A DNA stretch of 64,000 nt, from NCBI RefSeq assembly GCF_001484685.1, contig NZ_CP012200.1, positions 1,792,321-1,856,320 of the forward strand, given 5' to 3'. Within the stretch, counting starts at the first letter, position 1; each line of letters starts with the position of its first letter. Of the stretch, positions 9,407-18,557 are shown piece by piece. The translations under genes and the position numbers were made by a program. Source of the DNA: Thermococcus sp. 2319x1 (lineage in GTDB: Archaea; Methanobacteriota_B; Thermococci; Thermococcales; Thermococcaceae). The notes beneath the pieces were generated by a model. That model was given only the letters and a program-made list of their open reading frames with translations. It ran no database searches and had not been told where the DNA came from.

Positions 9407-9501
9407 TTGACATCACCAAGATAGAAAAATCTTGAAGAAATATTTAAGGGTTGTCTCCCTCGGACACCAAAGTGCCAACCTGAAGAATGTTAAATAAAAA
9501 C

Positions 9502-10317
9502 TCATTTTGGGTACCTCCCTTTTTGTATCTTTTCAATTAATTCTAATAATTCTAAATGCGTCTTCCAAGAAGCTTTTGGCATGACTCTAAGCATAATCGA
9601 CGGCTCAGATTCAAGCTCTTCGATTTTATCTAATAATAAGTATTCAATGATACCATCTTCAAGAGAAAAGCCTTTTTCCGCAGATGAACGAATCCAAACG
9701 CCATACTGTAGTGTTATAAGGTTTATAGCATTTATGTAGTCCCAAACTTTTTTATCATCACTTGGTTTTACTCCTGATTTGAGATCATGTATTATAAGGT
9801 TGTGAAGACGAATAAGATGCGATAGAAGTACGCCAATTGTTGTTATATGAGTTTCTAATACTTCATTTAAAGCTTGTCTTAAACTCTCTTTTAGCTCTTT
9901 TAGCATTTCTGCAATCGCAATACTAATTGCTATAGACGACTTTGAGCTATTTATATCTTCAATTCTTCTTCTAAGTTCAGTCTTTAATTTTTGTATATCT
10001 TCGATCTTTTTTGGATCTTCTTTTTCCAGTTTCTTCTCAGCATGTTCAAGTTCTTTGAAATGGTATAGCAATTCTCTTGCAGCTTTTATAATCTCTTCAT
10101 CCTGCTCAGAATTTACGTAAGTTTTCAGGATTTCTAAAATGTAATCTACATACATCTCAACCCTATCAATGGGCTCTCTAAGACGTTTTAGTCCGATAGA
10201 TTTCTCGGGATTTACTATTTCCTCTTTTCTATATAAAAAGAGATTTACGAAATACTCTTCAGGTTTTTGCCTGAGTTTCTCTTTAATCGCACTTATCATT
10301 TCGTCTTTTGACTCCAT
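9502..10317 (-). CDS. Coiled-coil hypothetical protein
   Basis: 271 aa, almost entirely helical and highly charged. A coiled-coil stretch lies at about 100-145 (EKKLEKEDPKKIEDIQKLK) and the middle is Ser/Ile/Leu-rich. No membrane segment and no recognised domain. GGGTGACTTTGT precedes ATG 10317. It sits 13 nt downstream of the truncated gene 10331-10602, so the pair was probably an operon before IS insertion. Low GC and its place at the edge of the IS-rich island suggest accessory DNA. Confidence 0.7.
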   Translation of the reverse strand: MESKDEMISAIKEKLRQKPEEYFVNLFLYRKEEIVNPEKSIGLKRLREPIDRVEMYVDYILEILKTYVNSEQDEEIIKAARELLYHFKELEHAEKKLEKEDPKKIEDIQKLKTELRRRIEDINSSKSSIAISIAIAEMLKELKESLRQALNEVLETHITTIGVLLSHLIRLHNLIIHDLKSGVKPSDDKKVWDYINAINLITLQYGVWIRSSAEKGFSLEDGIIEYLLLDKIEELESEPSIMLRVMPKASWKTHLELLELIEKIQKGRYPK

Positions 10318-10330
10318 ACAAAGTCACCCA

Positions 10331-10602
10331 TTATTTCTTTTTGTAAAGAGAATATATAATATTATCGTTAACAGTCCGTCGTATACTCCTATATCCATGA
10401 GATGCAAGCAATTTTTCTAGTTGTGAACTTACTTTATCTCGATAACCTACTATTATCATTGTATTATCTTTATAAAAATTTTTAGTAGCATTAACCGAAG
10501 GCGCGCGTTCAACAACTAAATAGCCTATTTGACCTTCTGGAATTTCCACAAGGGCATGTATACCTTGTTTCTTCCTAATTCTATACCAAAAGTCGTATTT
10601 AT
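10331..10602 (-). pseudogene. Hypothetical gene truncated at its 5' end by an IS982 insertion
   Basis: The native part encodes about 90 residues (from KYDFWYRIRKK to IIYSLYKKK) and ends 13 nt before the coiled-coil gene. Its apparent ATG at 10639 lies inside the IS, which starts at 10603, so the first dozen residues are IS sequence. The original start must have been on the far side of the IS, near 11525-11600 on the minus strand, where a frame ending SKQEKLSNEF may be its continuation. Function unknown. Confidence 0.5.
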
Positions 10603-11524
10603 ACCCTAGTTCCCATCGGGTTGTTAGATTTATATGCATTTAAATTTTTTGGTTGATTGGGGATTGTTATGGACTTCCAGAAGGAAATCCTGATCATAAA
10701 ATCCGAAATTTGCCCGATAGTCAGCAAACACTACCCGAAAAACACCCGTAGGGAAGTAATCAGCCTCTACGCGTAACGCGCAATACTGACACACTTACAC
10801 TTTAACGGAGTTTACAAACACGCTTACAGGGTTTTAATTGAGGAAATGAAGCTGTTCCCCAAAATCAGGTACAACAAACTGACAGAACGCTTGAACAGGC
10901 ACGAAAAACTCCTGCTCCTAGCGCAGGAAGAATTATTCAGAAAACACGCCAGGGAATACGTCAGAATAATCGACTCGAAGCCAGTTGAGACTAAAGAGCT
11001 GGCCAGAAAAAACAGGAAAGGGAAGGTAGGTTCTTCAGAAGTCATAACTGAAAAGCCCGCAGTTGGGTTTGTTCCATCTAAAAAAGTTCTACTATGGGTA
11101 CAAGCTGATTTGTTACTCTGATGGGAATTTGCTGGCTTTGCTGTCTGTTGATCCGGCGAACGAGCATGATGTGAGCGTTGTCAGGGAAAAGTTCTGGGTG
11201 ATTGTTGAAAAGTTTACTGGCTGTTTTCTGTTTTTGGATAAGGGGTATGTCAGCAGGAGCTCGGGGGAATTCCTGAAGTTTGGCGTTGTTTACACGCCGG
11301 TAAAGCGGGAGAGTCAGATTGGTAGTCTGGGGGAGAGGAAGTTTTACAAGTACCTGTCTGATTTTCGCAGGCGGATTGAGACTTTGTTTTCGAAGTTTTC
11401 TGAGTTTCTTCTGAAACCGGGCAGGAGTGTTAGTTTGAGGGGTTTGGCTGTTAGGATTTTAGGGGCGATTCTGGCCGTGAATCTGGACAGATTATACAAC
11501 TTTACAGGTGGTGGGAACTAGGGT
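10603..11524 (+). mobile_element. IS982-family insertion sequence, copy 1
   Basis: 922 bp bounded by imperfect inverted ends: ACCCTAGTTCCCA at the left and its complement TGGGAACTAGGGT at the right. The body encodes an IS982-type DDE transposase (broken). Nearly all of it aligns with copy 2 at 17626-18557, apart from a 6-bp gap near 10776, short length differences and scattered substitutions. I see no convincing target-site duplication in the flanks, so the insertion is old or the flanks have changed. Confidence 0.85.
10669..11521 (+). pseudogene. IS982 transposase, copy 1, disrupted
   Basis: Starts at ATG 10669. It is interrupted by an in-frame TAA at about 10777, where copy 2 reads YDLITF and this copy has lost 6 bp. 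A second break is at an A6 tract near 11080-11086, after FVPSK. Downstream, the frame reading KFYYGYKLICYSDGN continues to LDRLYNFTGGGN with the stop inside the terminal repeat. DDE candidates are Asp in IDSKP, Asp in FLDKGY and Glu in RRRIETLF. This copy should be inactive by itself. Confidence 0.8.
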
Positions 11525-11651
11525 AAAATTCATTACTCAGCTTCTCCTGTTTGGAGCATCTTGCTTCCAAATATCTCCATCCCCCGTTGCCGAGAAAATT
11601 ATGGACAAAACTATTAAGTCTTCTGCCCAGTATTAATCCTTGGTGACATCT

Positions 11652-12635
11652 ATGAGCAAACTGATGGTTTACGTATGTGGGAATGGAGAAAGAGAGTACT
11701 GGAAGCATGCATACAAGGCTGAAGAGCTAATACTCAAACTTTCTGAGTCGCCCATAAGCATGGAAAACGCTTTGCAGCTGGTAGATAAGGAATCCTTGAA
11801 TTACTTCCTTTGAGAGAGCTTCTTAAAAGAAGAAAGTGGGCAGATTAAGCTCAACTTCTGCTTTACACCATGGGAAGACGTTTTGAAACTTAGGGAGATT
11901 GGAGTTAAATATGGAGAAGCCTTAGCAGAATATTTAATTAAAAACTTTAAGTGGGTAGATGATGACCTGAAAAGATTGAACTGTTTGAGATACTCAAAGC
12001 TAGAATACCTCCGTTTTGCTGTTGTTGGTTGCTACGCCTTAGATTTGAAGTTCCTAACCATGCTGGAAAATGAATGGGGCGAAAAGAGGAAGTTCATTCC
12101 TTATGCCCGTGAAATTAGAGGTGACTGGGGAAAGATTGCAAAGGACTTTTACTGGGGCTGTCATTCGGCAAAGTTTGGAAATTACATGTTCTACTCCTTT
12201 GGTAATCACACTGGCTCAAGAAACGCTTTTCCCGACTTAGTCTGGTCTGGAAAAGCAGAGGAAGATGAAGCAGAAGCTTTAGGCAGGGCACTCGAAGAAT
12301 TCCACAAAAGTGGAAAAACAAGTGAAATTTTAGAAAAATACGAATATGTTGGAGTTCCGTTCTTTGATAGAGATGATGGGAAGATAGCGTGGGAAGTTGC
12401 TAGTAGAGTTGCAAGCGAAGTAAAAAGACTTGTGACTGAAGTGGAAGAGCTGAAAGAAAATTTAAGCAAATTGAGAGCAAGCCAGTGGTGTTCTTTTGAA
12501 GAACTGTTCATTGAAGCTTGGCACTGGATTTTTGGATGGACAAACAACGTTTTAATTAAGGAAGACTATTTTGCAGAGCCCGAAGAAAGTGGAGATGGGG
12601 GGAGGTACGTTAAGTGGGTGTCCTTTAGTGCATAA
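11652..12635 (+). pseudogene. Hypothetical gene with a single in-frame TGA
   Basis: ATG 11652 follows GGTGACATCT. The frame reads 53 codons (MSKLMVYVCGNGEREYWKH to KESLNYFL), then TGA at 11811-11813, then continues in the same frame for 273 more codons to TAA at 12633. The downstream part looks fully coding (Trp-rich, ending GGRYVKWVSFSA). One base change (CGA or GGA to TGA) explains it. I do not recognise the family. Thermococcales are not known to use selenocysteine, so this is treated as a nonsense mutation; the part from about 11883 could still be made from an internal TTG. Confidence 0.65.
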
Positions 12636-13178
12636 GATTCGCAATCTCCACAATTCTCTTTGCTAAATAATCAACCAGCATTTGAGTTTTTGAGTTATTT
12701 ATGGTTTCCCCTTTTTTTTTTGATATCCCGGCACAATAACGGCACCAGCAATTATAGCTTGAGCATCTAAGATTAGCGAAGATGTTAGAGTACAGAGAGC
12801 TTTTACACCGCCTAAGTTTGAAACAATCAACAGAGCCACGACTTTATTTTTTAAATAGTTCTCAAGAAAATCACGCTCCAACAAAGCCTTCAGCTTAGAA
12901 GGAACGTCCATATTGTAAGTTGGCGTTCCGATGACTATTACATCAGCACTTTTCAACACTTCAAAGAGCTTTACTCTCTCATCAAGGGCATCGACTTTGC
13001 ATGCATTCTCTCTTAAGCATTCAGCACTGCAGAGCTCACCACATGCTTTTATATCGAAATCGTAAAGGTGTATTATCTCTTTTTGCCAATTTGTTGATAG
13101 TTTCTCTAAAAGTAAAGAGATGGCTTTTGATGTGTTTCCTTCCTTTCGGGAAGAGCAACAAAGAGCGATGAGTTTCAT
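12625..13178 (-). CDS. NADPH-dependent FMN reductase / flavodoxin-like protein, frame break at A10 tract
   Basis: The first 159 residues carry the flavoprotein signature: SSRKEGNTSKA (FMN phosphate loop), a Cys group (CGELCSAECLRENAC), and IVIGTPTYNMDVPSKLK. After VPGYQ the sense strand has ten A residues (12712-12721). In frame this gives KKKGKP and a stop at 12699. One A more or two fewer would give KKGETINNSK and then LVDYLAKRIVEIANLMH to TAA at 12625-12627, a good family C-terminus. RBS GGAGG precedes ATG 13178. Slippage or frameshift is undecided. Confidence 0.75.
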
Positions 13179-13247
13179 ATTTTATTTCCTCCTTTTTTAC
13201 TTGTTTTCATCAATTCCTCCCCTCCAATAATGATTATCAGGATTAAG

Positions 13248-13334
13248 TTAAAATCCATATGCTCTATGGATATACCTCCGAAAATTGAGAACTAACAGCC
13301 AAAGTATGAACACAGCAATCCATACTCGCTTCAT
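13248..13334 (-). CDS. Possible 28-residue membrane peptide
   Basis: A short frame from ATG 13334 to TAA 13248-13250 reads MKRVWIAVFILWLLVLNF then RRYIHRAYGF: one membrane helix with a basic tail. A GGGGGATTAGGAA stretch precedes the ATG and could bind the ribosome. It directly follows another small frame (13338-13490). It may be a real small protein or the leftover of a larger gene in this eroded area. Confidence 0.3.
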   Translation of the reverse strand: MKRVWIAVFILWLLVLNFRRYIHRAYGF

Positions 13335-13337
13335 TTC

Positions 13338-13490
13338 CTAATCCCCCTCTTTTGGAAAGGTAAAGTGTGCTGAAGTGAAAATACACCTAACCGTGCTCCG
13401 CTCCTTAACCACTTCAGGCTCCTTTTTGAGATCTTTTTTAAAGAGGACTGTCAGTGAAAGTTTTGAAATTTTCCCACTTTTCAATTATGG
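13338..13490 (-). pseudogene. Gene fragment of about 50 codons
   Basis: An open frame without a credible start reads about 50 residues (KISKLSLTVLFKKDLKKEP to AHFTFPKEGD) and ends at TAG 13338-13340. Upstream on the same strand the frame is closed by stops, and the surrounding 13180-13570 region holds no complete gene. It looks like the 3' part of a decayed gene. Confidence 0.3.
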
Positions 13491-13574
13491 ATCTCATAAT
13501 ATCCCTTTCTTTAAAAGCTCAATTCTCATATGCTTTTTCCTTCACTTTTGACCACACCCGCCACAAAAATTCTA

Positions 13575-14165
13575 TCACTGAATTTTTTTAACAACTTGAA
13601 CCCACCCATTCTCCCAGAGATCTTTTCTCCAAAGAAGCTCCCCCTCTTTACTTATTTTTATCAGAATTGCCTTTCCATCAAGTTCTCCACCTGCTAAGCA
13701 ACGTAGAACTCCCTATCATGTTCGCCAGCTAAAAGAATTCCCTTCTCAGCGCTGACGACATCGAAGATCACACCATTGACAAGAGCTTTCTTTTCTAAGA
13801 CTTCACTCTCGTTATTGACCTGTATGAGATTAATCTTCCAGCCATTCTCATCTTTGGAGCTTCCGATCAGCATAATACTGTCATTCATCGGCAAAATCCA
13901 GTACTTCCTCTCCCAGATTTTGTCCCCATTTTCGTCCACCTTTGTAGGCCTTCGACTACTATTGAATGTCCCTCCTAGTCATCTTTGCCGCCATAAAATT
14001 TAACCCATTTAAGATCTCCCCTTCCTGTTCAGCTTGAGAGGTACGATTTTGTAGTGTTCACCGATGATCATGGCACCCCTGTTGACAGCTACTCCAGCAG
14101 TAAGAACGGTCTCCTTTTCGAATTTGTAGGACCACATGTCTCTATCCAAAATTACACAATTTAAA
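13575..14165 (-). pseudogene. Decayed beta-propeller-like gene
   Basis: Pieces in different frames line up as one protein: LDRDMWSYKFEKETVLTAGV, then DLKWVKFYGGKDD, then the frame 13694-13939 (VDENGDKIWERKYW to LLAGEHDREFYVA), then AGGELDGKAILIKISKEGEL ending VQVVKKIQ at TGA 13575. The repeated pattern of D-E-N-G-x-K-I-W-E with LLAG is typical of archaeal propeller repeats. At least three frame changes are needed. It follows the ABC exporter of the RiPP-like cluster on the same strand. Confidence 0.5.
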
Positions 14166-14289
14166 ACAGTTTAAAAGCTTTTATTAATGAAGTGTGTGGT
14201 TCAAGGCACATATTCTTCCAGAGTTGTTTTTCCCAGAGGGTTTCGCTGGAAGTTTCTAGGGATGCAGTACTTTTATGTTTCATCTTCAG

Positions 14290-15945
14290 TTAGCCTTTTT
14301 GCTGCTCTCTAAAGAGTTCACGATACCTCTGGCACGACTGAAGCAACTCATTGTGCCGTCCTCTGCATGTCACCATGCCCCCGTCAAGCACCCATATCTC
14401 TTCCATTTCCCTGACGGTTGAAAGTCTATGAGAGATGACCACCACCGTCATATCCATCATCTTGAGCCTCTCTAGGATTTTTGCTTCAGTTTCCGAGTCT
14501 ATGCCCGAAGTTGCCTCGTCTAGGATAAGTATTTTCGGTCTTCTAACCAATGCTCTTGCCAGAGCAATTCGTTGCTTCTGCCCGAGTGAAAGGTTCTTGC
14601 CGCCTTCTTCAATTAGAGTGTTCATATCAATGCCCCCAAGCTCAACGAGCTCAAGCAATTTTGCAATATCATTGTCATTAACGTTCATGCCCAGAGCAAT
14701 GTTTTCCTTAACAGTCCCTGTAAAGAGATGGGGGGAAGAGGGTATATATATGAGAGAATTACCTAAAATGGAAGATGGATGACAGCCTCCTATGCTCACA
14801 GTGCCCTTTGTTGGGCTTAGTATTCCTGCAAGAAGCATGGCTAATGTTGTTTTTCCAACACCTGATGAACCTACAATTCCAAGTTTCTTTCCATAAGGTA
14901 TTATAGCTGATATGCCCCTGAGCACTTCTTTCTCGTCATCAAAGGAAAAGTGAACGTCTTTAAGTGTAATATCGAAGGAGTATGGATTACATGCAGACCT
15001 TTCTGAGGACTCCCCTATTTCGAGTATTCCCCATATCCTGTTCAGAACTGGAATTGCCCTTTGATATGCGCTCCATAGAAACGCAAAGCGCTCTATGGGG
15101 TAGTAAACTTTTCCTAGATATGAGAAGACAGCAATGACGACGGAGAGTGGGGCCATTTCCTTCTTAACAAGCAGAAGGCCTGCAAGAAGTATGGTCAAAG
15201 GCAAGATAGTTGAGAGGTATGACTGGAGACCATAGTTTGCCGTTTGATAGAACGCCATCTTCTTTGTCGCCTCGACCCATTCATCGAGATTTTTGGATAT
15301 CCTAGAGATGAGATACTCAAAGGCGTTCAGAGCTTTGGCATCCAGCCTGCCATCAAGTCCTTCCTTGAAAGCGGTAACTGTCTTTGAGTATTTTTCCCTC
15401 TCATTTGATGAAGCAATCTTCAATCTATGGACAAATGCCCTCATGGAGAAGCCATATATCGGCATTGTGATGAGTGTGAGTAATCCCAGATAAACGTTGA
15501 GCTTGAAGACGACAAAAACGGCCATAGCGAGAGAAAATCCCTCAATTATTACAGCAGGTATAAGAGACATTCCAAGTCTGCCTACTATTTCGGTATCTGA
15601 TTGAATCCGCGAAAGGGCATCCCCAGGTTTTATGTTTTCTGCGTATAGGGTTGAGATAAAAAGCCTTCTCTTCAGCCATGCTGCAGCTTTGGTCTCGGCA
15701 AAGTTGCTTATGAAACCAGCATAGAGGTATATTACAGTAGAAAGTGTGTAAAGACCAAGTATAATCCCTATCTCCCTAAGTATCTGGGAAAGTGTTAACA
15801 TTTCAAGCTCATCCAAGAGGTTCCTTAAGTAAAATGGAACCATGGCAGAAAGAATCGTTGATATAACTCCCAGTACAACGAGCAGGAGTATGTATTTCTT
15901 GTGTGCTCTCCCAATCTCCATGAGTTTTCGGAAGTTCTCACCCAA
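14290..15945 (-). CDS. ABC transporter, fused membrane and ATPase domains (peptide exporter type)
   Basis: 551 aa half-transporter: about six membrane helices (residues 15-300), then an ATPase domain with Walker A GSSGVGKTT (359-367), Q-loop region IPSSPHLFTG, signature LSLGQKQR (452) and Walker B ILILDEATS (472). It has no N-terminal C39 peptidase domain. TTG 15945 overlaps the end of the radical SAM gene (stop 15938-15940), so translation is coupled. Next to a maturase and a tiny precursor gene, export or self-protection for a modified peptide is the likely role; lipid or drug export is the alternative. Confidence 0.88.
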   Translation of the reverse strand: MGENFRKLMEIGRAHKKYILLLVVLGVISTILSAMVPFYLRNLLDELEMLTLSQILREIGIILGLYTLSTVIYLYAGFISNFAETKAAAWLKRRLFISTLYAENIKPGDALSRIQSDTEIVGRLGMSLIPAVIIEGFSLAMAVFVVFKLNVYLGLLTLITMPIYGFSMRAFVHRLKIASSNEREKYSKTVTAFKEGLDGRLDAKALNAFEYLISRISKNLDEWVEATKKMAFYQTANYGLQSYLSTILPLTILLAGLLLVKKEMAPLSVVIAVFSYLGKVYYPIERFAFLWSAYQRAIPVLNRIWGILEIGESSERSACNPYSFDITLKDVHFSFDDEKEVLRGISAIIPYGKKLGIVGSSGVGKTTLAMLLAGILSPTKGTVSIGGCHPSSILGNSLIYIPSSPHLFTGTVKENIALGMNVNDNDIAKLLELVELGGIDMNTLIEEGGKNLSLGQKQRIALARALVRRPKILILDEATSGIDSETEAKILERLKMMDMTVVVISHRLSTVREMEEIWVLDGGMVTCRGRHNELLQSCQRYRELFREQQKG

Positions 15946-17275
15946 CTATATTCCCCCCGAGGGTTTCTATGACTTTCTTCATATCCCTAGTAGCAACATT
16001 GTATAGTATGTGCTCAAATGTCCTCTCATAGGCCCTAGGATACTTAAGAACGTAGGTACCCTTCACTTTTTCTTTTAAATGGATTCTACAAAAATCACCA
16101 AGATTGCTAAACCAAGCGTCATGCAATTTCAGCTTTGACATAGTAAAATGTTCTGTTACCTTGGATATCCTCTCTTTTAAGAGTTTTGTGAAATCTTTGT
16201 CTCTTATATTTCCTAAATAAAATCGCCTGTCTAAGTACGTTTGATGGCATGGATACACATCTCCATCGTAAAATACAGTTATCCTCAGAGGCATCTCGGA
16301 ACATATGTACGTTTTCACATGATATTCTGGATCGAGAATCTCCCTAAGGATTCTACATACGCCCATTTCTTTTATTGGTATACCCTCTTCCCATTTGTCA
16401 AACAGATAATCCACTAGTTCCTTCAAGAATTCCTCAATTTCCGCTTCTTTTAATGCATATTTATCCCTAATAATGTTATTTTGAAATTGCACTGGCGGAA
16501 GAACATACCCAACTATAAATGTCTTTGAATATTTACTCAAATGAGACAATATGTCACGTATGGAATATTTCTGAATGTAATTTCTGGCATATGTTACTTC
16601 TAATGCTAGTTTGATACCCCTCTCATTTAGCAGTTCTAGTCCTTTTATAATATCTGCGTATGTGCCTTTCCCATTTTTATACTTCCTATTCAGGTCGTTT
16701 ACTACTTGGGGACCATCAACGCTGACCGTTACTTCAAAGTCATACTGGGTAAAAAAATCAGCAATTCGCCTATTAATTAACGTTCCGTTAGTTACAATAC
16801 CATATCTAAACTTGTATCCATTGATGTCAGCATATTCCACCAACTTCTCTATTGAATCGAAGTTTAATAATGGCTCGCCACCATAAAACTGAACAGTGCC
16901 CACTCCTAGTTCATTTGCTATGTCTAGGGCTCTTTTCCCTAGTTCTATTTTAAGTATACCTGGCTTTGTGTATGTACCCTCAAATGCGTAGCAATATGCG
17001 CATTTCATATTACAGGTTTGAGAGACCATTAAAACCATCATGTTTGGATTAATCTCTGCAGGCACTATTATCGGATTTACATTCTCACGTTTTGAATCTA
17101 ACGTTTTTTGGATTTCCAATAGCATCTGCCTCTCACTTAATGTCAATGGAGCATTCCGTTTAATCTTGTTTATGACCTTAACTTCTTTAGAATCTAAAAT
17201 TAATAATGTCTTGCTCAGGGGATCAAAGCCCATATACTTGTTTTTTATTTGAAACGTATGAATAAAACCCACCAT
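15938..17275 (-). CDS. Radical SAM peptide maturase with SPASM/twitch-like C-terminus
   Basis: 445 aa. The N-terminal 70 residues (YMGFDPLSKTLLILDSKEV) resemble the leader-binding start of peptide-modifying radical SAM enzymes. The AdoMet cluster motif is C88-x3-C92-x2-C95 (CNMKCAYC), followed by YGGEPLL (132) and SVDG (185). The C-terminal part has the SPASM-type CSEMPLRITVFYDGDVYPC and GNI, but only four Cys (307, 325, 343, 396), so probably one auxiliary cluster. It lies 54 nt after a 33-codon precursor-like gene and overlaps the ABC exporter. Thioether or other crosslinking is inferred, not shown. Confidence 0.85.
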   Translation of the reverse strand: MVGFIHTFQIKNKYMGFDPLSKTLLILDSKEVKVINKIKRNAPLTLSERQMLLEIQKTLDSKRENVNPIIVPAEINPNMMVLMVSQTCNMKCAYCYAFEGTYTKPGILKIELGKRALDIANELGVGTVQFYGGEPLLNFDSIEKLVEYADINGYKFRYGIVTNGTLINRRIADFFTQYDFEVTVSVDGPQVVNDLNRKYKNGKGTYADIIKGLELLNERGIKLALEVTYARNYIQKYSIRDILSHLSKYSKTFIVGYVLPPVQFQNNIIRDKYALKEAEIEEFLKELVDYLFDKWEEGIPIKEMGVCRILREILDPEYHVKTYICSEMPLRITVFYDGDVYPCHQTYLDRRFYLGNIRDKDFTKLLKERISKVTEHFTMSKLKLHDAWFSNLGDFCRIHLKEKVKGTYVLKYPRAYERTFEHILYNVATRDMKKVIETLGGNIVG

Positions 17276-17329
17276 AGTTATCCCCCGGTTTAGGGTTTAA
17301 AAATAAAAAATAACAATAAAATTATAGCG

Positions 17330-17431
17330 TCATTTTCCAGTTCCAACCTTGTCGCAACAACATGCAAGACCAACACCACCAGCACTTGGGGCAACTGGAG
17401 GTAGCTTTGCTTTTAGTTCTACAACTTCCAT
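17330..17431 (-). CDS. Candidate RiPP precursor peptide, 33 aa
   Basis: ATG 17431 lies 7 nt after a strong GGGGGTGG. The peptide begins MEVVELKAKLPPVAPSAGG and ends VGLACCCDKVGTGK, with the stop at 17330-17332. It has a short acidic leader, a Pro-rich middle, a GG pair followed by a Gly-rich stretch, and three adjacent Cys as likely modification sites. It is directly upstream of the radical SAM gene, has its own promoter and is too short for routine gene callers. A different frame over the same DNA (17322-17462) is less likely. No known RiPP class is recognised. Confidence 0.65.
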   Translation of the reverse strand: MEVVELKAKLPPVAPSAGGVGLACCCDKVGTGK

Positions 17432-17476
17432 ACTTCGCCACCCCCTTGATTTTTTGCTTCATTGTTGCCTCGGCAT

Positions 17477-17487
17477 ACTTATTTAAG
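17477..17487 (-). promoter_or_regulatory. TATA box of the RiPP-like operon
   Basis: CTTAAATAAGT on the minus strand, followed about 25 nt later by a probable start of transcription near 17457. That leaves a leader of about 26 nt carrying GGGGGTGG before the precursor ATG at 17431. A second AT-rich box (TATTAAATAC) lies some 15 nt further upstream. Confidence 0.5.
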
Positions 17488-17625
17488 TTGTATTTAATAC
17501 TTAAATCTTTCGTAAACTTTTAGTTAATAACTCAAAGTTAACAAATTTCTAAAAAAAGTAAGTCTCAGAATCCTTACTTTTCGTGAATTCTAATGTTCTT
17601 AATAAAGTAAAACTTTGTAAAGTAA

Positions 17626-18557
17626 ACCCTAGTTCCCATTAGATCGTTAGAGTTATAAGCACTTAAGTCTTTTGGTTGATTGGTGGTTGTATTGAGCTTT
17701 CAAAGGAAAATCCTGATCATAAAATCCGAAATCTATCCGATAATCAGCAAACACTACCCGAAAAACACTCACAGGGAAATAATCAGCCTCTACGACCTAA
17801 TAACCTTCGCAATACTAGCACACTTGCACTTTAACGGAGTTTACAAGCACGCTTACAGAGTCCTAATCGAAGAAATGAAGCTGTTCCCCAAAATCAGGTA
17901 CAACAAACTAACAGAACGCTTGAACAGGCACGAAAAACTCCTGCTCCTAGCGCAGGAAGAATTATTCAAAAAACACGCCAGAGAATACGTTAGAATACTG
18001 GACTCAAAGCCCATTCAGACCAAGGAGTTGGCCAGAAAAAACAGGAAGGATAAGGAGGGTTCTTCAGAAGTCATCTCTGAAAAGCCCGCAGTTGGGTTTG
18101 TTCCCTCTAAAAAAAGTTTTACTATGGGTACAAGCTGACCTGTTACTCTGATGGAAATTTGCTGGCTTTACTGTCTGTTGATCCGGCGAATAAGCATGAT
18201 GTGAGTGTTGTCCGGGAAAAGTTCTGGGTGATTGTTGAGGAGTTTTCCGGCTGTTTTCTGTTTTTGGATAAGGGGTATGTTAGCAGGGGGCTCGAGGAGG
18301 AATTTCTGAGGTTTGGCGTTGTTTACACGCCAGTAAAGCGGGGGAATCAGATTAGTAATCTGGAGGAGAAGAAGTTTTACAAGTACTTGTCTGACTTTCG
18401 CAGGAGGATTGAGACTTTGTTTTCGAAGTTTTCTGAGTTTCTTCTGAAGCCGGGCAGGAATGTTAGTTTGAGGGGGTTGGCTGTTAGGATTTTAGGGGCG
18501 ATTCTGGCCGTGAATCTGGACAGATTATACAACTTTACAGGTGGTGGGAACTAGGGT
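17626..18557 (+). mobile_element. IS982-family insertion sequence, copy 2
   Basis: 932 bp with the same ends as copy 1 (ACCCTAGTTCCCAT left, GTGGTGGGAACTAGGGT right). It abuts the truncated ABC permease gene at 18558, whose remaining part is absent on the other side, so the insertion was accompanied or followed by a deletion. Together with copy 1 it frames the 11.5-17.6 kb segment holding the RiPP-like genes, in direct orientation. No clear target duplication is visible. Confidence 0.87.
17692..18554 (+). pseudogene. IS982 transposase, copy 2, split at an A7 tract
   Basis: TTG 17692 aligns with the ATG of copy 1. The N-terminal half (to FVPSKK) is intact. At TCTAAAAAAAG (about 18109-18119) the frame must shift by -1 to continue as KFYYGYKL and on to LDRLYNFTGGGN. 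Catalytic candidates are Asp in LDSKP, Asp in FLDKGY and Glu in RRRIETLF. Only this break separates it from a complete transposase, so slippage on the A7 run could give active protein. Confidence 0.75.

Noticed and set aside
10331-10639. Intact 102-aa gene starting at 10639
   Set aside because: The first dozen codons are IS982 sequence, so the start is an artefact of the insertion.
11811-11813. TGA as a selenocysteine codon
   Set aside because: Thermococcales are not known to have selenocysteine machinery, no SECIS-like hairpin was seen, and the context is a decaying region.
17322-17462. A 46-codon Cys/Trp-rich frame (KCWWCWSC) overlapping the RiPP precursor in another frame
   Set aside because: Its ATG (17462) lies at or before the predicted transcription start and has no RBS, while the 33-codon frame has a strong RBS and more natural codon use.
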